64,000 bases of DNA from Pseudomonadota bacterium (GTDB lineage Bacteria > Pseudomonadota > Gammaproteobacteria > Burkholderiales > Rhodocyclaceae), in contig JAPLQT010000051.1 of assembly GCA_026399515.1 (NCBI GenBank), forward strand, positions 24,736-88,735, given 5' to 3'. Under the pieces are notes generated by a model. The model did not search any database. It was not told the origin of the DNA and saw only the letters and a list, made by a program, of their open reading frames with translations. Position 1 is the stretch's first letter; the number at the start of each line of letters is the position of its first letter. The translations under genes and the position numbers were made by a program. Of this stretch, positions 50,393 to 61,069 are shown piece by piece.

Positions 50393-53300
50393 TCAGGGCT
50401 TCGTAACCGTGGCCTTATCAAGAGTAACCGCGGTTTGTGCCAGCAACCTGCCTTTGATCGACGCACCGGTCTGTAGGGCAATATTCGTTTGCGCCAATAT
50501 CACTCCTTCGATGTGTGCGGTCGTCCCTATAGTCACGGTATCGGATACCCGCCAGAAGACGTTCTCTGCCAAGGCGCCACCGGTCAAGAGCACGCTCTTG
50601 CCATTCGCCTGGGTAAGCTTGCCGGTAATCCTGAAGACCCAGACGTCGGTCGCGCTGCCATTGAGAGTAAGTGTATCCGGTATGGTCACATTGACCGCGC
50701 AGGTATACACGCCGGCCGGAAGGCCGGTGACGGGGAAGCCGCCGCCGCCAGGCAAGGCATTGGTTGTGTCACTCATCGCGCCAACCCCCGGACACTCCCG
50801 TGGCCCACCCGCCGGAAGGGCACCACCTGATTTTGCCATCCCGCCGGCGGTGGTGTACGCCGTTCCCATGTTGCCTATGGCGGTACTCAGGTCTGAGGTG
50901 GTGGTCCCCCCAACCATGTCAGATGCGTATAGCTTTCCTGTCACCTGAGCGGAGGTCCAGAAGGTATCCGTGGGTTCGAGTACTTGTGACCATCCCGTCA
51001 AGCCAACCCTGGCGATTGGACTCACTCCGATATTTCCGGTCACTGCGGAGCTTGGAACAGTATCCACCCCGGCTTTTGCCAGAATTGCATAGTTAGCGGC
51101 AGTTCCAATATCCACGCACGCTGCGCCGACGCAGACTCCGGTTGATGAGCCTGGACCCGGGCCCGGAACCGGGTCGGGCGTCGGTGGGGGTACCGCTATC
51201 ACAACCGCACCGGTCGTAAAGCTCCAGGGATTCGGCACGCTGTTGGCTTCCAACGGATTGCCCGCCAAATCAGCCATTCCCGCGATCGTAGCCGTACACC
51301 GGGTATTGATCGGGAGAGAGACTATCGATCTGAAGGTCGCGACAGTGCCGTCGGTTGTACCTTTGCGCACCACGCCCAGGATATCAGTGCCGACAGGACA
51401 GGCCAGCTTGAACGAAGCGGTCGTCATGGTCAGCGGATTCATCGGCTCGCTGAATATCGCGCTGATCAATGCATTGGTCGGCACGTCGATGGCGTTCATG
51501 GCAGGGTCGGTGCTCATCAGAGTCGGGGGAGTAGTATCCAGGCCCACTTCTGTCGTGAAGCTCCAAACGTAGTCACTGGCCAGCGGATTACCCGCCAGAT
51601 CCTTCGCACCGTTGATTCCGCCTTTGATAGTGGCCGTATAGCGGGTGCTGCCGGCAAGATTATTCCACGGTACGAATAGCGCGCTCGTTCCGCTATAGCT
51701 GATTGTGCCTGCCACTCCAATGCCGGTTGTGGCGGCCTTCATCGTGAAAGTGACGGTATTTATCGTCAGGGGGTCCATGCCCTCGCTGAAGTTGGCACCG
51801 ACCTTGGTGTTGACCGGGACGTTGGTCGCGCCGTTGGCATTGATGGTCGAGATGACCGTGGGTGCCGTAGTGTCGGCTGTTGCCGCGGTGGTCCAGCTGA
51901 TGACGAAGTCATTGGCCATTGGATTGCCAGCCAGATCCTTGACGCCGTTGACCCCGCCTTTGACAGTGACGGTATAGTTGGTGCCGGGAGCAAGAGCATT
52001 CAGCGGCAGGATCGTTGCGCTCACTCCGGTGTAGCTGAGTGTGCCGGGCACTACAGCGCCGGTCGCAGTTGTCTTCAACGTCATATTCAGGTTGGTGATC
52101 GTCAAGGGGTTCATCCCTTCGCTGAAGGTCGCGCCGATGGTGGTGTTGATCGCGACGTTGGTCGCACCGTTGGCATGGATGGTCCTCGTGACGGTGGGTG
52201 CCGTAGTGTCCGGAGCCGCACCGGTGGTCCAACTCCATACATAGTCACTGGCCAGTGGATTGCCCGCCAGGTCCTTGGCACCGCCAATACCACCCTTGAT
52301 GGTGGCGGTATAGTTGGTACTGGAAACGAGATTACTCGAAGGCGTGAATACCGCGCTCACCCCACTGTAGCTCGTCGTGCCGGGTACCGCCGTGCCGCTG
52401 GTTGTTGCCTTCAGCGTGAAATTCACATTGGTAATCGTCAATGGGTCCATCGCCTCGCTGAACGCGGCACCGACTGGTGTATTGATGGCAACGTTGATAG
52501 CCCCGTTGTCATTGCTTGTCCCGGTGACCGTGGGTGCCGTGGTATCAGCCGCCGCGGCTGTCGTCCAGCCGATCTTGAAGTCGGTTGCCAGCGGATTGCC
52601 CGCGAGATCCTTGACGCCGGTGAGGCCGCCTTTGATGGTGACGTTGTAGTGAGTGCCGTTGCCAAGATTAGCCAACGGCCGGAATACCACGGTCACACCT
52701 GAGTAGCTGACGACGCCCGGTACCACGGTACCGGCGTCGGTGGTCAATGTGTAATTCACGTTGGTGATCGTCAGGGGGTCCATTGCCTCGCTGAACGTGG
52801 CACCGGCGGCGCTGTTGATTGCAACATTGGTTGCACCGTTGGCGTTGACGGTCCCGGTGACCGTAGGAGCGGTGGTGTCAGGCACCGCGGCAGTCGTCCA
52901 GCCGGTCTTGAAGTCGGCTGCCATTGGATTGCCGGCCAGATCCTTGACGCCCGTGGCCCCGCCTTTGATGGTAACGTTGTAGTGGGTACTGTTGGCGAGA
53001 TTGCCCAGCGGCCTGAATACTGCGCTCACACCGGAATAGCTGACTACTCCCGGTATCACGGCGCCGGCATCGGTCGTCAAAGTGAAATTCACGTTGGTGA
53101 TGCTCAGCGGGTCCATTCCCTCGCTGAAGGTGGCACCGGCTGCGCTGTTGATGGCGACATTGGTCGCGCCGTTGGCATTGATGGTGCCGGTAACCGTCGG
53201 TGGAGTAGTGTCCGGAACTGCGCCGGTGGTCCAGCTGATGACGAAGTTGCTGGCGAGCGGATTGCCGCGCACGTCCTTGGCCCCGGTGGTCACCGTGGCG

Positions 53301-53989
53301 GTATACGTGGTGTTAGGTGCGAGATTGCTTGCCGGCGTAAACACCGCATTGACGCCGGCATAAGTCACCGTGCCGGCGACGGCGGTTGTCCCTTGCATCA
53401 AGGTAAATGTGTTCACGTTGATCGTCAAGGGGTCCATCGCGTCGCTGAATGTGGCGCCGACTTTGGTGTTGATCGCGACGTTGGTCTGTCCGTTGGTGTG
53501 GATGGTGCCAGTGACTGTGGGTGAGGTCGTAACGGAGGTCGAACCAGTCGTAAAGCTCCAGATAAAGTTGCTGCCGAGCGGTATACCGGAAGTATCCTTG
53601 GCCGCGGTGCTAATCGTCGCCGTACAGACAGAACTGGCGGGGAGGCTGCTCGCCACCACCAGCGTCAGGGTCGCCACGTCGCCGGTCGTCACGTAGCCGA
53701 CGGTACCTGTTTGCGGTGTTCCGGCAGGGCATGTCAACGTAAAGCTGGCCGTGGTGAGCGTGGCGGGATCCATCGCCTTGGTGAAGGCGGCAGTAATTAT
53801 CTTGGTATTGACGGGCACGCCGGTAGCATTGGGAGTGGGAAATACGGCGGTCACCGTGGGCGCCAATCCAGCCGCGCCGTCCGCAGCAGGGATGGAATCC
53901 TGCCCGCCTCCGCATCCAGCCACCAGCGCGCTCATCAAGAATGCGATCAGCCACAATAATGGCGTGTGGGTACTTTCGGTTCTGTTCAT
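50393..53989 (-). CDS. Lipoprotein with eight Big_5 Ig-like repeats and C-terminal DUF3494 (ice-binding-like) domain
   Basis: The 1198-residue surface protein begins with a lipoprotein signal (ALVAGC, then GGGQD). Eight tandem ~105-residue Big_5/SbsA-type Ig domains (~35-890) follow, each with VTGTI-ANGATNVAIN, FSEAMDPLTIT and ATIKGG-GVKDLAGNPLA-DF-WTTG. A Pro-rich hinge leads to a DUF3494 domain (~950-1198; IGTAANYAILAKAGVDTVPSSAVTGNIGVSP ... EGVILAQTNIALQTGASIKGRLLAQTAVTLDKATV). DUF3494 folds are known as ice-binding proteins, though many members act as adhesins. The ATG at 53,989 has AAAGGGAA upstream; earlier in-frame codons would add a meaningless leader. Confidence 0.92.
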   Translation of the reverse strand: MNRTESTHTPLLWLIAFLMSALVAGCGGGQDSIPAADGAAGLAPTVTAVFPTPNATGVPVNTKIITAAFTKAMDPATLTTASFTLTCPAGTPQTGTVGYVTTGDVATLTLVVASSLPASSVCTATISTAAKDTSGIPLGSNFIWSFTTGSTSVTTSPTVTGTIHTNGQTNVAINTKVGATFSDAMDPLTINVNTFTLMQGTTAVAGTVTYAGVNAVFTPASNLAPNTTYTATVTTGAKDVRGNPLASNFVISWTTGAVPDTTPPTVTGTINANGATNVAINSAAGATFSEGMDPLSITNVNFTLTTDAGAVIPGVVSYSGVSAVFRPLGNLANSTHYNVTIKGGATGVKDLAGNPMAADFKTGWTTAAVPDTTAPTVTGTVNANGATNVAINSAAGATFSEAMDPLTITNVNYTLTTDAGTVVPGVVSYSGVTVVFRPLANLGNGTHYNVTIKGGLTGVKDLAGNPLATDFKIGWTTAAAADTTAPTVTGTSNDNGAINVAINTPVGAAFSEAMDPLTITNVNFTLKATTSGTAVPGTTSYSGVSAVFTPSSNLVSSTNYTATIKGGIGGAKDLAGNPLASDYVWSWTTGAAPDTTAPTVTRTIHANGATNVAINTTIGATFSEGMNPLTITNLNMTLKTTATGAVVPGTLSYTGVSATILPLNALAPGTNYTVTVKGGVNGVKDLAGNPMANDFVISWTTAATADTTAPTVISTINANGATNVPVNTKVGANFSEGMDPLTINTVTFTMKAATTGIGVAGTISYSGTSALFVPWNNLAGSTRYTATIKGGINGAKDLAGNPLASDYVWSFTTEVGLDTTPPTLMSTDPAMNAIDVPTNALISAIFSEPMNPLTMTTASFKLACPVGTDILGVVRKGTTDGTVATFRSIVSLPINTRCTATIAGMADLAGNPLEANSVPNPWSFTTGAVVIAVPPPTPDPVPGPGPGSSTGVCVGAACVDIGTAANYAILAKAGVDTVPSSAVTGNIGVSPIARVGLTGWSQVLEPTDTFWTSAQVTGKLYASDMVGGTTTSDLSTAIGNMGTAYTTAGGMAKSGGALPAGGPRECPGVGAMSDTTNALPGGGGFPVTGLPAGVYTCAVNVTIPDTLTLNGSATDVWVFRITGKLTQANGKSVLLTGGALAENVFWRVSDTVTIGTTAHIEGVILAQTNIALQTGASIKGRLLAQTAVTLDKATVTKP
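50950..53870 (-). repeat. Tandem Ig-like repeat array in the DUF3494 protein gene
   Basis: Eight ~315-bp units; the central ones (about 51,780-53,200) are the most alike, indicating recent duplication or homogenisation. Confidence 0.85.
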
Positions 53990-54079
53990 TTTGTTCCCTT
54001 TCTCGATTTGTTTCTTTGCGGTCGTTGGCACTGGCGGATACCAGTCACGGACAATAAGAATTGCGGTTCTTATACGGAC

Positions 54080-54121
54080 AGGTTGCGCCGTTGTTTGTGT
54101 CTCTTCTGTTCGCTGCCGAAC
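54080..54121 (-). promoter_or_regulatory. Dyad-motif promoter of the Ig-repeat/DUF3494 gene
   Basis: Minus strand GTTCGGCAGCGAACAGA (54,121-54,105); -10-like CAACCT exactly +36; predicted start ~54,073, 84 nt before the ATG. A better-looking TATAAG lies at 54,074-54,069 but out of the standard spacing. Confidence 0.45.
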
Positions 54122-54189
54122 ATAATCCCCGTTCTTCAACAACATCTGCACGGAATCGGCCCGCATCGACTATTGGTGTTGATGCGAGC

Positions 54190-54218
54190 GAAAAAAATGG
54201 GCGCAATCTGCGCCCATT
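54190..54218 (-). terminator. Intrinsic terminator of an unidentified minus-strand transcript
   Basis: ATGGGCGCA-atc-TGCGCCCAT with seven U on the minus strand. The ~150 bases between it and the tRNA terminator (54,219-54,367) hold no convincing frame. Confidence 0.8.
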
Positions 54219-54367
54219 CTTGGCCGGGTATCCGCCATCGAAGCGAACATCCGGGGTCTACTCTGCATCGGGAGATTGGTGAAGTTGGCGAACCGGGTCG
54301 TTGATCGCCAGGGAACAAGAACGCTTTTGAGGGCGGTGAACGGGTGATGGAACGGGAAAGTCGCGCA

Positions 54368-54402
54368 AAAAAAATGCCGGTTAGCGTTAACTAACCGGCA
54401 TT
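54368..54402 (-). terminator. Intrinsic terminator of tRNA-Arg
   Basis: TGCCGGTTAG pairs with CTAACCGGCA around a 6-nt loop, followed by eight U on the minus strand, 12 bases after the tRNA. Confidence 0.9.
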
Positions 54403-54413
54403 GCTAGGCAAAC

Positions 54414-54490
54414 TGGTGCGCCCGGAGCGATTCGAACGCCCGACCCCTTGGTTCGTAGCCAAGTACTCTATCCAGCTGAGCTACGGGCGC
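54414..54490 (-). tRNA. tRNA-Arg (anticodon ACG)
   Basis: The acceptor GCGCCCG pairs with CGGGCGC; the D stem GCTC/GAGT, anticodon stem CTTGG/CCAAG with loop CTACGAA (anticodon ACG), a five-base variable loop and T arm GGGCG-TTCGAAT-CGCTC are all present. Discriminator A and an encoded CCA end the 77-nt gene. It decodes CGU/CGC/CGA after A34-to-inosine editing. Confidence 0.96.
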
Positions 54491-54601
54491 AATAAGCGGA
54501 AGTGATTATAGCGACTTGATCAGTTTTCCTCAAGCCAATATTGCCCTCGCCGGATGACGAGCTGGACTTCCAGAAACCCGTGTGACCGAAGGAATGGTTT
54601 G

Positions 54602-55432
54602 CTAGGCTCTCAAACGTGCCTTGGCCCTGGTGGTAGCTTTCCGCGCCGCCGCCAGCTCGCGATAAAGCGCACCGAATTCCTGCGCCAGTTTGTGGCGTGG
54701 ATCGAGGTGGACCATCGGCTTGGCATGCTGGTGGGATTCCTTGATCTTCACCGACGACGACAACATGCTGTTCAAGACTGGCAAACCCTCGTCGCGCAGT
54801 TCCTGAACCAGCCGCTGTGGCAGGTTGGCATGGGGGAGATACTGGTTGATCACTATCCCTTCGACTTGCAGCCGGTCATTGTGGTCGGCTCGGATTTCCG
54901 CCACATTCTCCAACAATGAGTACAGTGCCCGACGGGCAAATTCGTCGCAATCGAAAGGGATAAGGCAGGCATCGGCGGCGATCAAGGCGGAGCGGGTATA
55001 AAAATGCAGGGCCGGAGGCGTATCGATCCAGATCTGGTCATAACCCTCAAGGGCATCCAGCGCCTCGCGTAGCTTGTAAATCTTGTAGCGCGACTCAAGC
55101 TTGGCCTGCAGTTCTTCCAGCGACGGATGCGAAGGCAACAAGTGCAGGTTCTTGTAGGGCGTGGCGACAATGAATTCCTCGGTGGCGAGCGGCCGCAGCT
55201 TGAAGCTGAGCATCTGGTCGAAGAAATCGCTGGCGGTCAGTTCGATTTCATCGGCTGCGGCACCGAGCAGGTAACGTGTCGAGTTGGCCTGCGGGTCGAG
55301 ATCGATGACCAGGGTCCGGACGCCTTGCGCAGCGGCGACAGCAGCAAGATTGCAGGTGATCGTGCTCTTGCCGACGCCACCCTTCTGATTGAATACCACG
55401 CGCTTTATCGCCATGGAATCTGCTTTGGCCAT
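54602..55432 (-). CDS. ParA-family ATPase
   Basis: The 276-residue deviant-Walker ATPase has KGGVGKST (residues 17-24) with the signature first Lys, VIDLDPQANST (Walker A') and IWIDTPP (Walker B). No parB or recognisable parS lies next to it, and it is distant in layout from the gidB-parA-parB locus, so it may position another cargo (pili, chemoreceptors, plasmid-like element). The C-terminus is basic (ARKATTRAKARLRA). The ATG at 55,414 is an alternative start. Confidence 0.9.
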   Translation of the reverse strand: MAKADSMAIKRVVFNQKGGVGKSTITCNLAAVAAAQGVRTLVIDLDPQANSTRYLLGAAADEIELTASDFFDQMLSFKLRPLATEEFIVATPYKNLHLLPSHPSLEELQAKLESRYKIYKLREALDALEGYDQIWIDTPPALHFYTRSALIAADACLIPFDCDEFARRALYSLLENVAEIRADHNDRLQVEGIVINQYLPHANLPQRLVQELRDEGLPVLNSMLSSSVKIKESHQHAKPMVHLDPRHKLAQEFGALYRELAAARKATTRAKARLRA

Positions 55433-55556
55433 CTCGCTACCTCAAACCTTAAGGAAGATCTATTGTGCCATAACAAGCTCGCGATTGCTGCATTGCAGCA
55501 CGAGCCTTTCATGGACGTTTATTGCCTCTGGCCGAATCGAATTACAACAAGTGCTT

Positions 55557-55621
55557 TATAATCGTCTCAATTCGCATCAATCAGTGCATCACAGGTGAAG
55601 CCGCGTCGCGCGGCTTTTTTT
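55557..55621 (+). ncRNA. Possible short transcript or leader ending in a terminator, upstream of the parvulin gene
   Basis: A consensus -10 TATAAT (55,557-55,562) lies before a region with no frame. AGCCGCG-TCG-CGCGGCT plus seven T at ~55,600-55,621 is a full intrinsic terminator 38 bases before the parvulin ATG. Either a ~50-nt RNA or an attenuator for the gene behind it. No -35 is clear. Confidence 0.4.
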
Positions 55622-55659
55622 CTGAACTGTCCCGATAACCATCACCAAGGAACCTAACC

Positions 55660-56535
55660 ATGTCATTCAAACCCGCCATTCTGCTGGCCAGCGCAGCATC
55701 CTTGCTGACCCTGTGCGCATGCAATTCCTCTGATTTCTCTCCTGGCAAGGGAGCCGTTGCCGCCACGGTAAATGGCACCGCCATCAACGAGAGTCGCGTC
55801 GACATCATGGTAAAGCAGCAGGCAGCTCAGGGACAACCGGATACTCCGGAACTGCGCAAAGGCATCATCGAGCATCTGGCAATGCAGTTGCTCCTTTCGG
55901 AGGAGGCAATCAAGAAAGGTCTGCACAAGACGCCTGAAGTGATGGACCAGGTCGAACTGACCCAGCAATCCATCCTCGCCAATGCATTCGTCCAGGATTA
56001 CTTCAAAAGCAGTCCGGTCGGCGACGACATGCTGAAAGCCGAGTACGAGAAGATCAAAGGCCAGATATCCGGCAACGAATACAAGGCGCGGCATATTCTG
56101 GTGGACAAGGAATCTGACGCCAAGGACATCATCGCCCAGTTGAAGAAGAACTCGAAGTCATTTGAAATCATCGCCAAGGAAAAGTCCAAGGATCCCGGCT
56201 CCAAAGCCAAGGGCGGAGATCTGGGCTGGTTCGATCCGCGTGGCATGGTGCCGGAATTCGGTGCGGCGGTTGCCAAGTTGGCGAAAGGAAAATTCACCGA
56301 TGAGCCTGTCAAGTCCCAGTTTGGCTATCACGTGATATTGCTGGAAGATTCCCGCCCGAAACAGATTCCGCCCTTGGATCAGATCAAGCCGATGTTGCAA
56401 CAGCAAATTCAGCAGCAGAACCTGAAGAAACTGCTGGACGACACCAAGGCCAAGGCCAAGATCGATATCGTGCAAGCTGCTGCCCCGACGGCGGCACTCA
56501 AGGACGGCAAACCCGCTGACCCGGGCAAGAAATAG
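55660..56535 (+). CDS. Parvulin-type peptidyl-prolyl isomerase lipoprotein (PpiC/PrsA-like)
   Basis: The 291-residue protein has a lipoprotein-like signal (LLTLCAC, Cys ~21), an N-terminal SurA-like helical chaperone region (~30-130) and a parvulin domain (~140-235) with KARHILVDKESDAKDII, SKDPGSKAKGGDLGWFDPRGMVPEFGAAV and FGYHVILLEDSRP. A Gln/Lys-rich helical tail follows. It assists folding of exported proteins in the periplasm. AAGGAA lies upstream. Confidence 0.93.
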   Translation: MSFKPAILLASAASLLTLCACNSSDFSPGKGAVAATVNGTAINESRVDIMVKQQAAQGQPDTPELRKGIIEHLAMQLLLSEEAIKKGLHKTPEVMDQVELTQQSILANAFVQDYFKSSPVGDDMLKAEYEKIKGQISGNEYKARHILVDKESDAKDIIAQLKKNSKSFEIIAKEKSKDPGSKAKGGDLGWFDPRGMVPEFGAAVAKLAKGKFTDEPVKSQFGYHVILLEDSRPKQIPPLDQIKPMLQQQIQQQNLKKLLDDTKAKAKIDIVQAAAPTAALKDGKPADPGKK

Positions 56536-56571
56536 TATCGTCTCCCGCCAGACAATACCGGCAGAGACCGC

Positions 56572-58829
<2,258 letters not shown>

Positions 58830-58910
58830 GTGTAGGAAGCAGGGCCGCGAACTCTACCGGCTTGTGTCACCGGCTTCAAGTGCAATGCGCCGAAACCGAA
58901 TGCGGGACGC

Positions 58911-58944
58911 AAAAAACCCGCAGAGCTTTTGGCAGTGCGGGTTT
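58911..58944 (-). terminator. Terminator originally belonging to the target tRNA-Ser
   Basis: Minus strand AAACCCGCA/TGCGGGTTT stem with six U after it. It lies 20 bases beyond the tRNA-Ser 3' fragment, exactly where a tRNA terminator is expected. Confidence 0.75.
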
Positions 58945-58963
58945 CCAGGGTGTTACTTAGTAC

Positions 58964-58982
58964 TGGCGGAGACGCAGGGATT
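58964..58982 (-). other. attL: 3' end of a tRNA-Ser gene
   Basis: On the minus strand the segment reads AATCCCTGCGTCTCCGCCA: part of the T stem, a 7-base acceptor CGTCTCC, discriminator G (typical for serine) and CCA. The rest of a tRNA is absent. Tyrosine recombinases commonly cut tRNA 3' ends; the integrase gene lies 210 bases away, so this should be the left attachment core, with the intact tRNA-Ser at the far right end, outside the window. Confidence 0.7.
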
Positions 58983-59002
58983 TTACTTATGACGCACAAT
59001 TT

Positions 59003-59105
59003 GTCCATTAAAGTCCATTAATGTCTAATAATCCCATCGCATTACTCATATTTTCAGTCACTTATAAACGGTGTCTATTTTTACATTGTCTAAATCAGTC
59101 TATTA
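59003..59105 (+). repeat. Helically phased GTCYA-rich direct repeats between attL and integrase
   Basis: GTCCATTA at 59,003 and 59,013, GTCTAATA at 59,023, GTCTATTT at 59,073, GTCTAAAT at 59,088 and GTCTATTA at 59,098. The first three are spaced by 10 bases and the last two by 10. Likely arm-type binding sites of the integrase or excisionase (AlpA-like), or an integrase-gene operator. Confidence 0.6.
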
Positions 59106-59194
59106 CCGTTTGACAGAATCCAGCATTCGTACTAGGATCACGACTAGGGTCACTAAAGTTCGACGGAGATTTTTCGCGCTAGGAGCGATTCTAG

Positions 59195-60460
59195 ATGGGT
59201 CGGTCAATTCACAAGCTAACTGCGCTCGCTGTTGCGAAAGCAAACAAGCCCGGCGCCCGATTGTCCGATGGGGGCAATCTCTATCTTCGCATCAGCACGC
59301 AAGGCGTTAAGAGTTGGTGTTTCATGTATTCGATCGGTGGGGCCGCCGGCCAGCGCGGACGCCAGCGAGAGATTGGCTTGGGGCCGGTTCATACAGTTAC
59401 CCTCGCCGAGGCCCGAGAGAAAGCCATAGCGTTGCGCAAGAGCCTCCTTGACGGCATTGACCCTATGCAAGTGCGGCTGACTCAACGCCTCGAAAAATCC
59501 CGTGCGATCACTTTTGACGAGGCGACTAAAACCTATATCGACATCCATCGAGCAGATTGGAAGAATCCAAAGAGTGCCGAACAGTGGACCAATACCCTGG
59601 CCAGTTACGCTTCGCCGGTAATGGGCCGTTTCTCATGCTCAGAAATCGACACTGAGCTGGTGATCAAATGTCTTTCCCTGATATGGGAGACGAAGACTGA
59701 AACCGCGACTCGGGTCCGCGGGCGCATTGAAAAGATACTTGATTGGGCTACCTCTCGAAAATATCGCAGCGGCGAGAATCCCGCGCGCTGGAAAGGTCAC
59801 CTGGAACACTCTTTGGCATCGCCCAGGAAGCTTTCCCCGGTCGAACATCACGCCGCCCTGCCCTACGCCAAGATAGGCAGTTTCATGGCAATGATCAGAA
59901 AGTCCACGGCACCCGCCACTAAGATGCTGGACTTCGCGATACTTACCGCTTCCCGGTCGGGCGAAGTGCGTGGCGCAACCTGGTCCGAAATCGACATCGA
60001 GAATAAGGTCTGGACCATCCCCGCGGAACGCATGAAGATGGAGCGCGAGCATCGCGTCCCTCTATCGGCTGCCGCCATCAAAATTCTCGAACATGTCGGA
60101 TCGCGGCGTGATGAGATCGAGCCTACCGACTACGTTTTCCCCGGGCCGAAAGAAGGCAAGCCATATTCAGACGCCGCCATGACAGCAACTCTAAAGAAAC
60201 TTGGCAGAGACGACATTACCCAACACGGATTCAGATCCACATTCCGAGACTGGGCAGCAGAATGCACGAACTATCCGCGTGATGTCGCCGAGATGGCGCT
60301 GGCACACGCGATCGGCGACAAGGTGGAAGCCGCATACCGCCGTGGCGATCTGTTCGACAAGCGCACCAGAATGATGAACGACTGGGCGAAATACTGCGCG
60401 AAGGTGCCGGCCGAGGGAGACAACGTAATACCGATGCAGCAAGGCAACGCCGCCGCCTGA
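59195..60460 (+). CDS. Tyrosine recombinase integrase (DUF4102/P4 type)
   Basis: The 421-residue integrase has an N-terminal DUF4102-like arm-binding domain (~1-90: LSDGGNLYLRISTQGVKSWCFMYSI...EIGLGPVHTVTLAEAREKA), a core-binding SAM-like domain (~100-200) and a catalytic domain (~210-400) with the R (TASRSGEVRGATW), H-x-x-R (HGFRSTFRDW), H (LAHAIG) and Tyr (AAYRRGDLFDKR) residues. It directs integration at the tRNA-Ser 3' end. Starts with ATG at 59,195. Confidence 0.95.
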   Translation: MGRSIHKLTALAVAKANKPGARLSDGGNLYLRISTQGVKSWCFMYSIGGAAGQRGRQREIGLGPVHTVTLAEAREKAIALRKSLLDGIDPMQVRLTQRLEKSRAITFDEATKTYIDIHRADWKNPKSAEQWTNTLASYASPVMGRFSCSEIDTELVIKCLSLIWETKTETATRVRGRIEKILDWATSRKYRSGENPARWKGHLEHSLASPRKLSPVEHHAALPYAKIGSFMAMIRKSTAPATKMLDFAILTASRSGEVRGATWSEIDIENKVWTIPAERMKMEREHRVPLSAAAIKILEHVGSRRDEIEPTDYVFPGPKEGKPYSDAAMTATLKKLGRDDITQHGFRSTFRDWAAECTNYPRDVAEMALAHAIGDKVEAAYRRGDLFDKRTRMMNDWAKYCAKVPAEGDNVIPMQQGNAAA

Positions 60461-60475
60461 CACGGAGATATGACG

Positions 60476-60679
60476 ATGAATAAGATCGAATTCATTCAAC
60501 CAAAGCCGAGAATCGAGGATTGGCGCGTCAAGTTGAACGGGCAGTCTATCGGCAGCGTGTGGAGGGCCGGCGCCGGCTATTTCGTTTCCGTTTCGCGCAA
60601 TGAGCAGGCCGCAACGCTTGATGCTGCATTCAGGGCGGCGCGGAAGCAGGTACAGAGTTTAACCGTCGCCGACCGGTAG
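60476..60679 (+). CDS. Small element-encoded protein of unknown function
   Basis: The 67-residue protein MNKIEFIQPKPRIEDWRVKLNGQSIGSVW... appears to be an alpha/beta fold with a YFVSVSRNEQ strand and an Arg/Lys-rich final helix. Start at 60,476 gives an eight-base spacing to GGAG; the ATG at 60,470 is too close. It follows the integrase by 15 bases. Confidence 0.55.
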   Translation: MNKIEFIQPKPRIEDWRVKLNGQSIGSVWRAGAGYFVSVSRNEQAATLDAAFRAARKQVQSLTVADR

Positions 60680-60755
60680 TCGGCAAAGCGGGCCTGGACG
60701 GCGATACCAGCGCCGACCAGGCCCTAACCACGAAGCACCCACAGGAGATGCAAAC

Positions 60756-61043
60756 ATGGCTGAAACGAAGCATACCAGCAACACAGAGGACGGCAAGGCG
60801 CTGCACGACGCGATGAAAAAGATGATCGACGAGGCGCAGCAGGGATTCGTTGGTCTACGTTCTGTGGCGCTTGCATGTGGCGCGCTGATAAGAACATCGG
60901 AACACGGTGAAGCCGACGACGATCTATCTTGCGCTACGAATTTGTTGTACCAACTGGAAGAAAAGGCAAAGCTGCTGGGAGAAATTACGGATTACGTCGA
61001 GGCAAAGCGACGGGCAAAGTGCCAGCAACACACCCCCACCTGA
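60756..61043 (+). CDS. Element-encoded protein of unknown function
   Basis: The 95-residue, mostly helical protein has EDGKALHDAMKKMIDEAQQGFVGLRSVALACGALIR and a charged C-terminal helix. No family recognised. GGAG precedes the ATG. In line with the small accessory proteins of phage-like islands. Confidence 0.5.
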   Translation: MAETKHTSNTEDGKALHDAMKKMIDEAQQGFVGLRSVALACGALIRTSEHGEADDDLSCATNLLYQLEEKAKLLGEITDYVEAKRRAKCQQHTPT

Positions 61044-61069
61044 CAAAACGTGAAATGGAGCTTCACATC

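Noticed and set aside
54602..55432. ParA as part of the chromosome-partition locus near an origin
   Set aside because: No parB, gid genes, dnaA boxes or parS-like sites are seen nearby.
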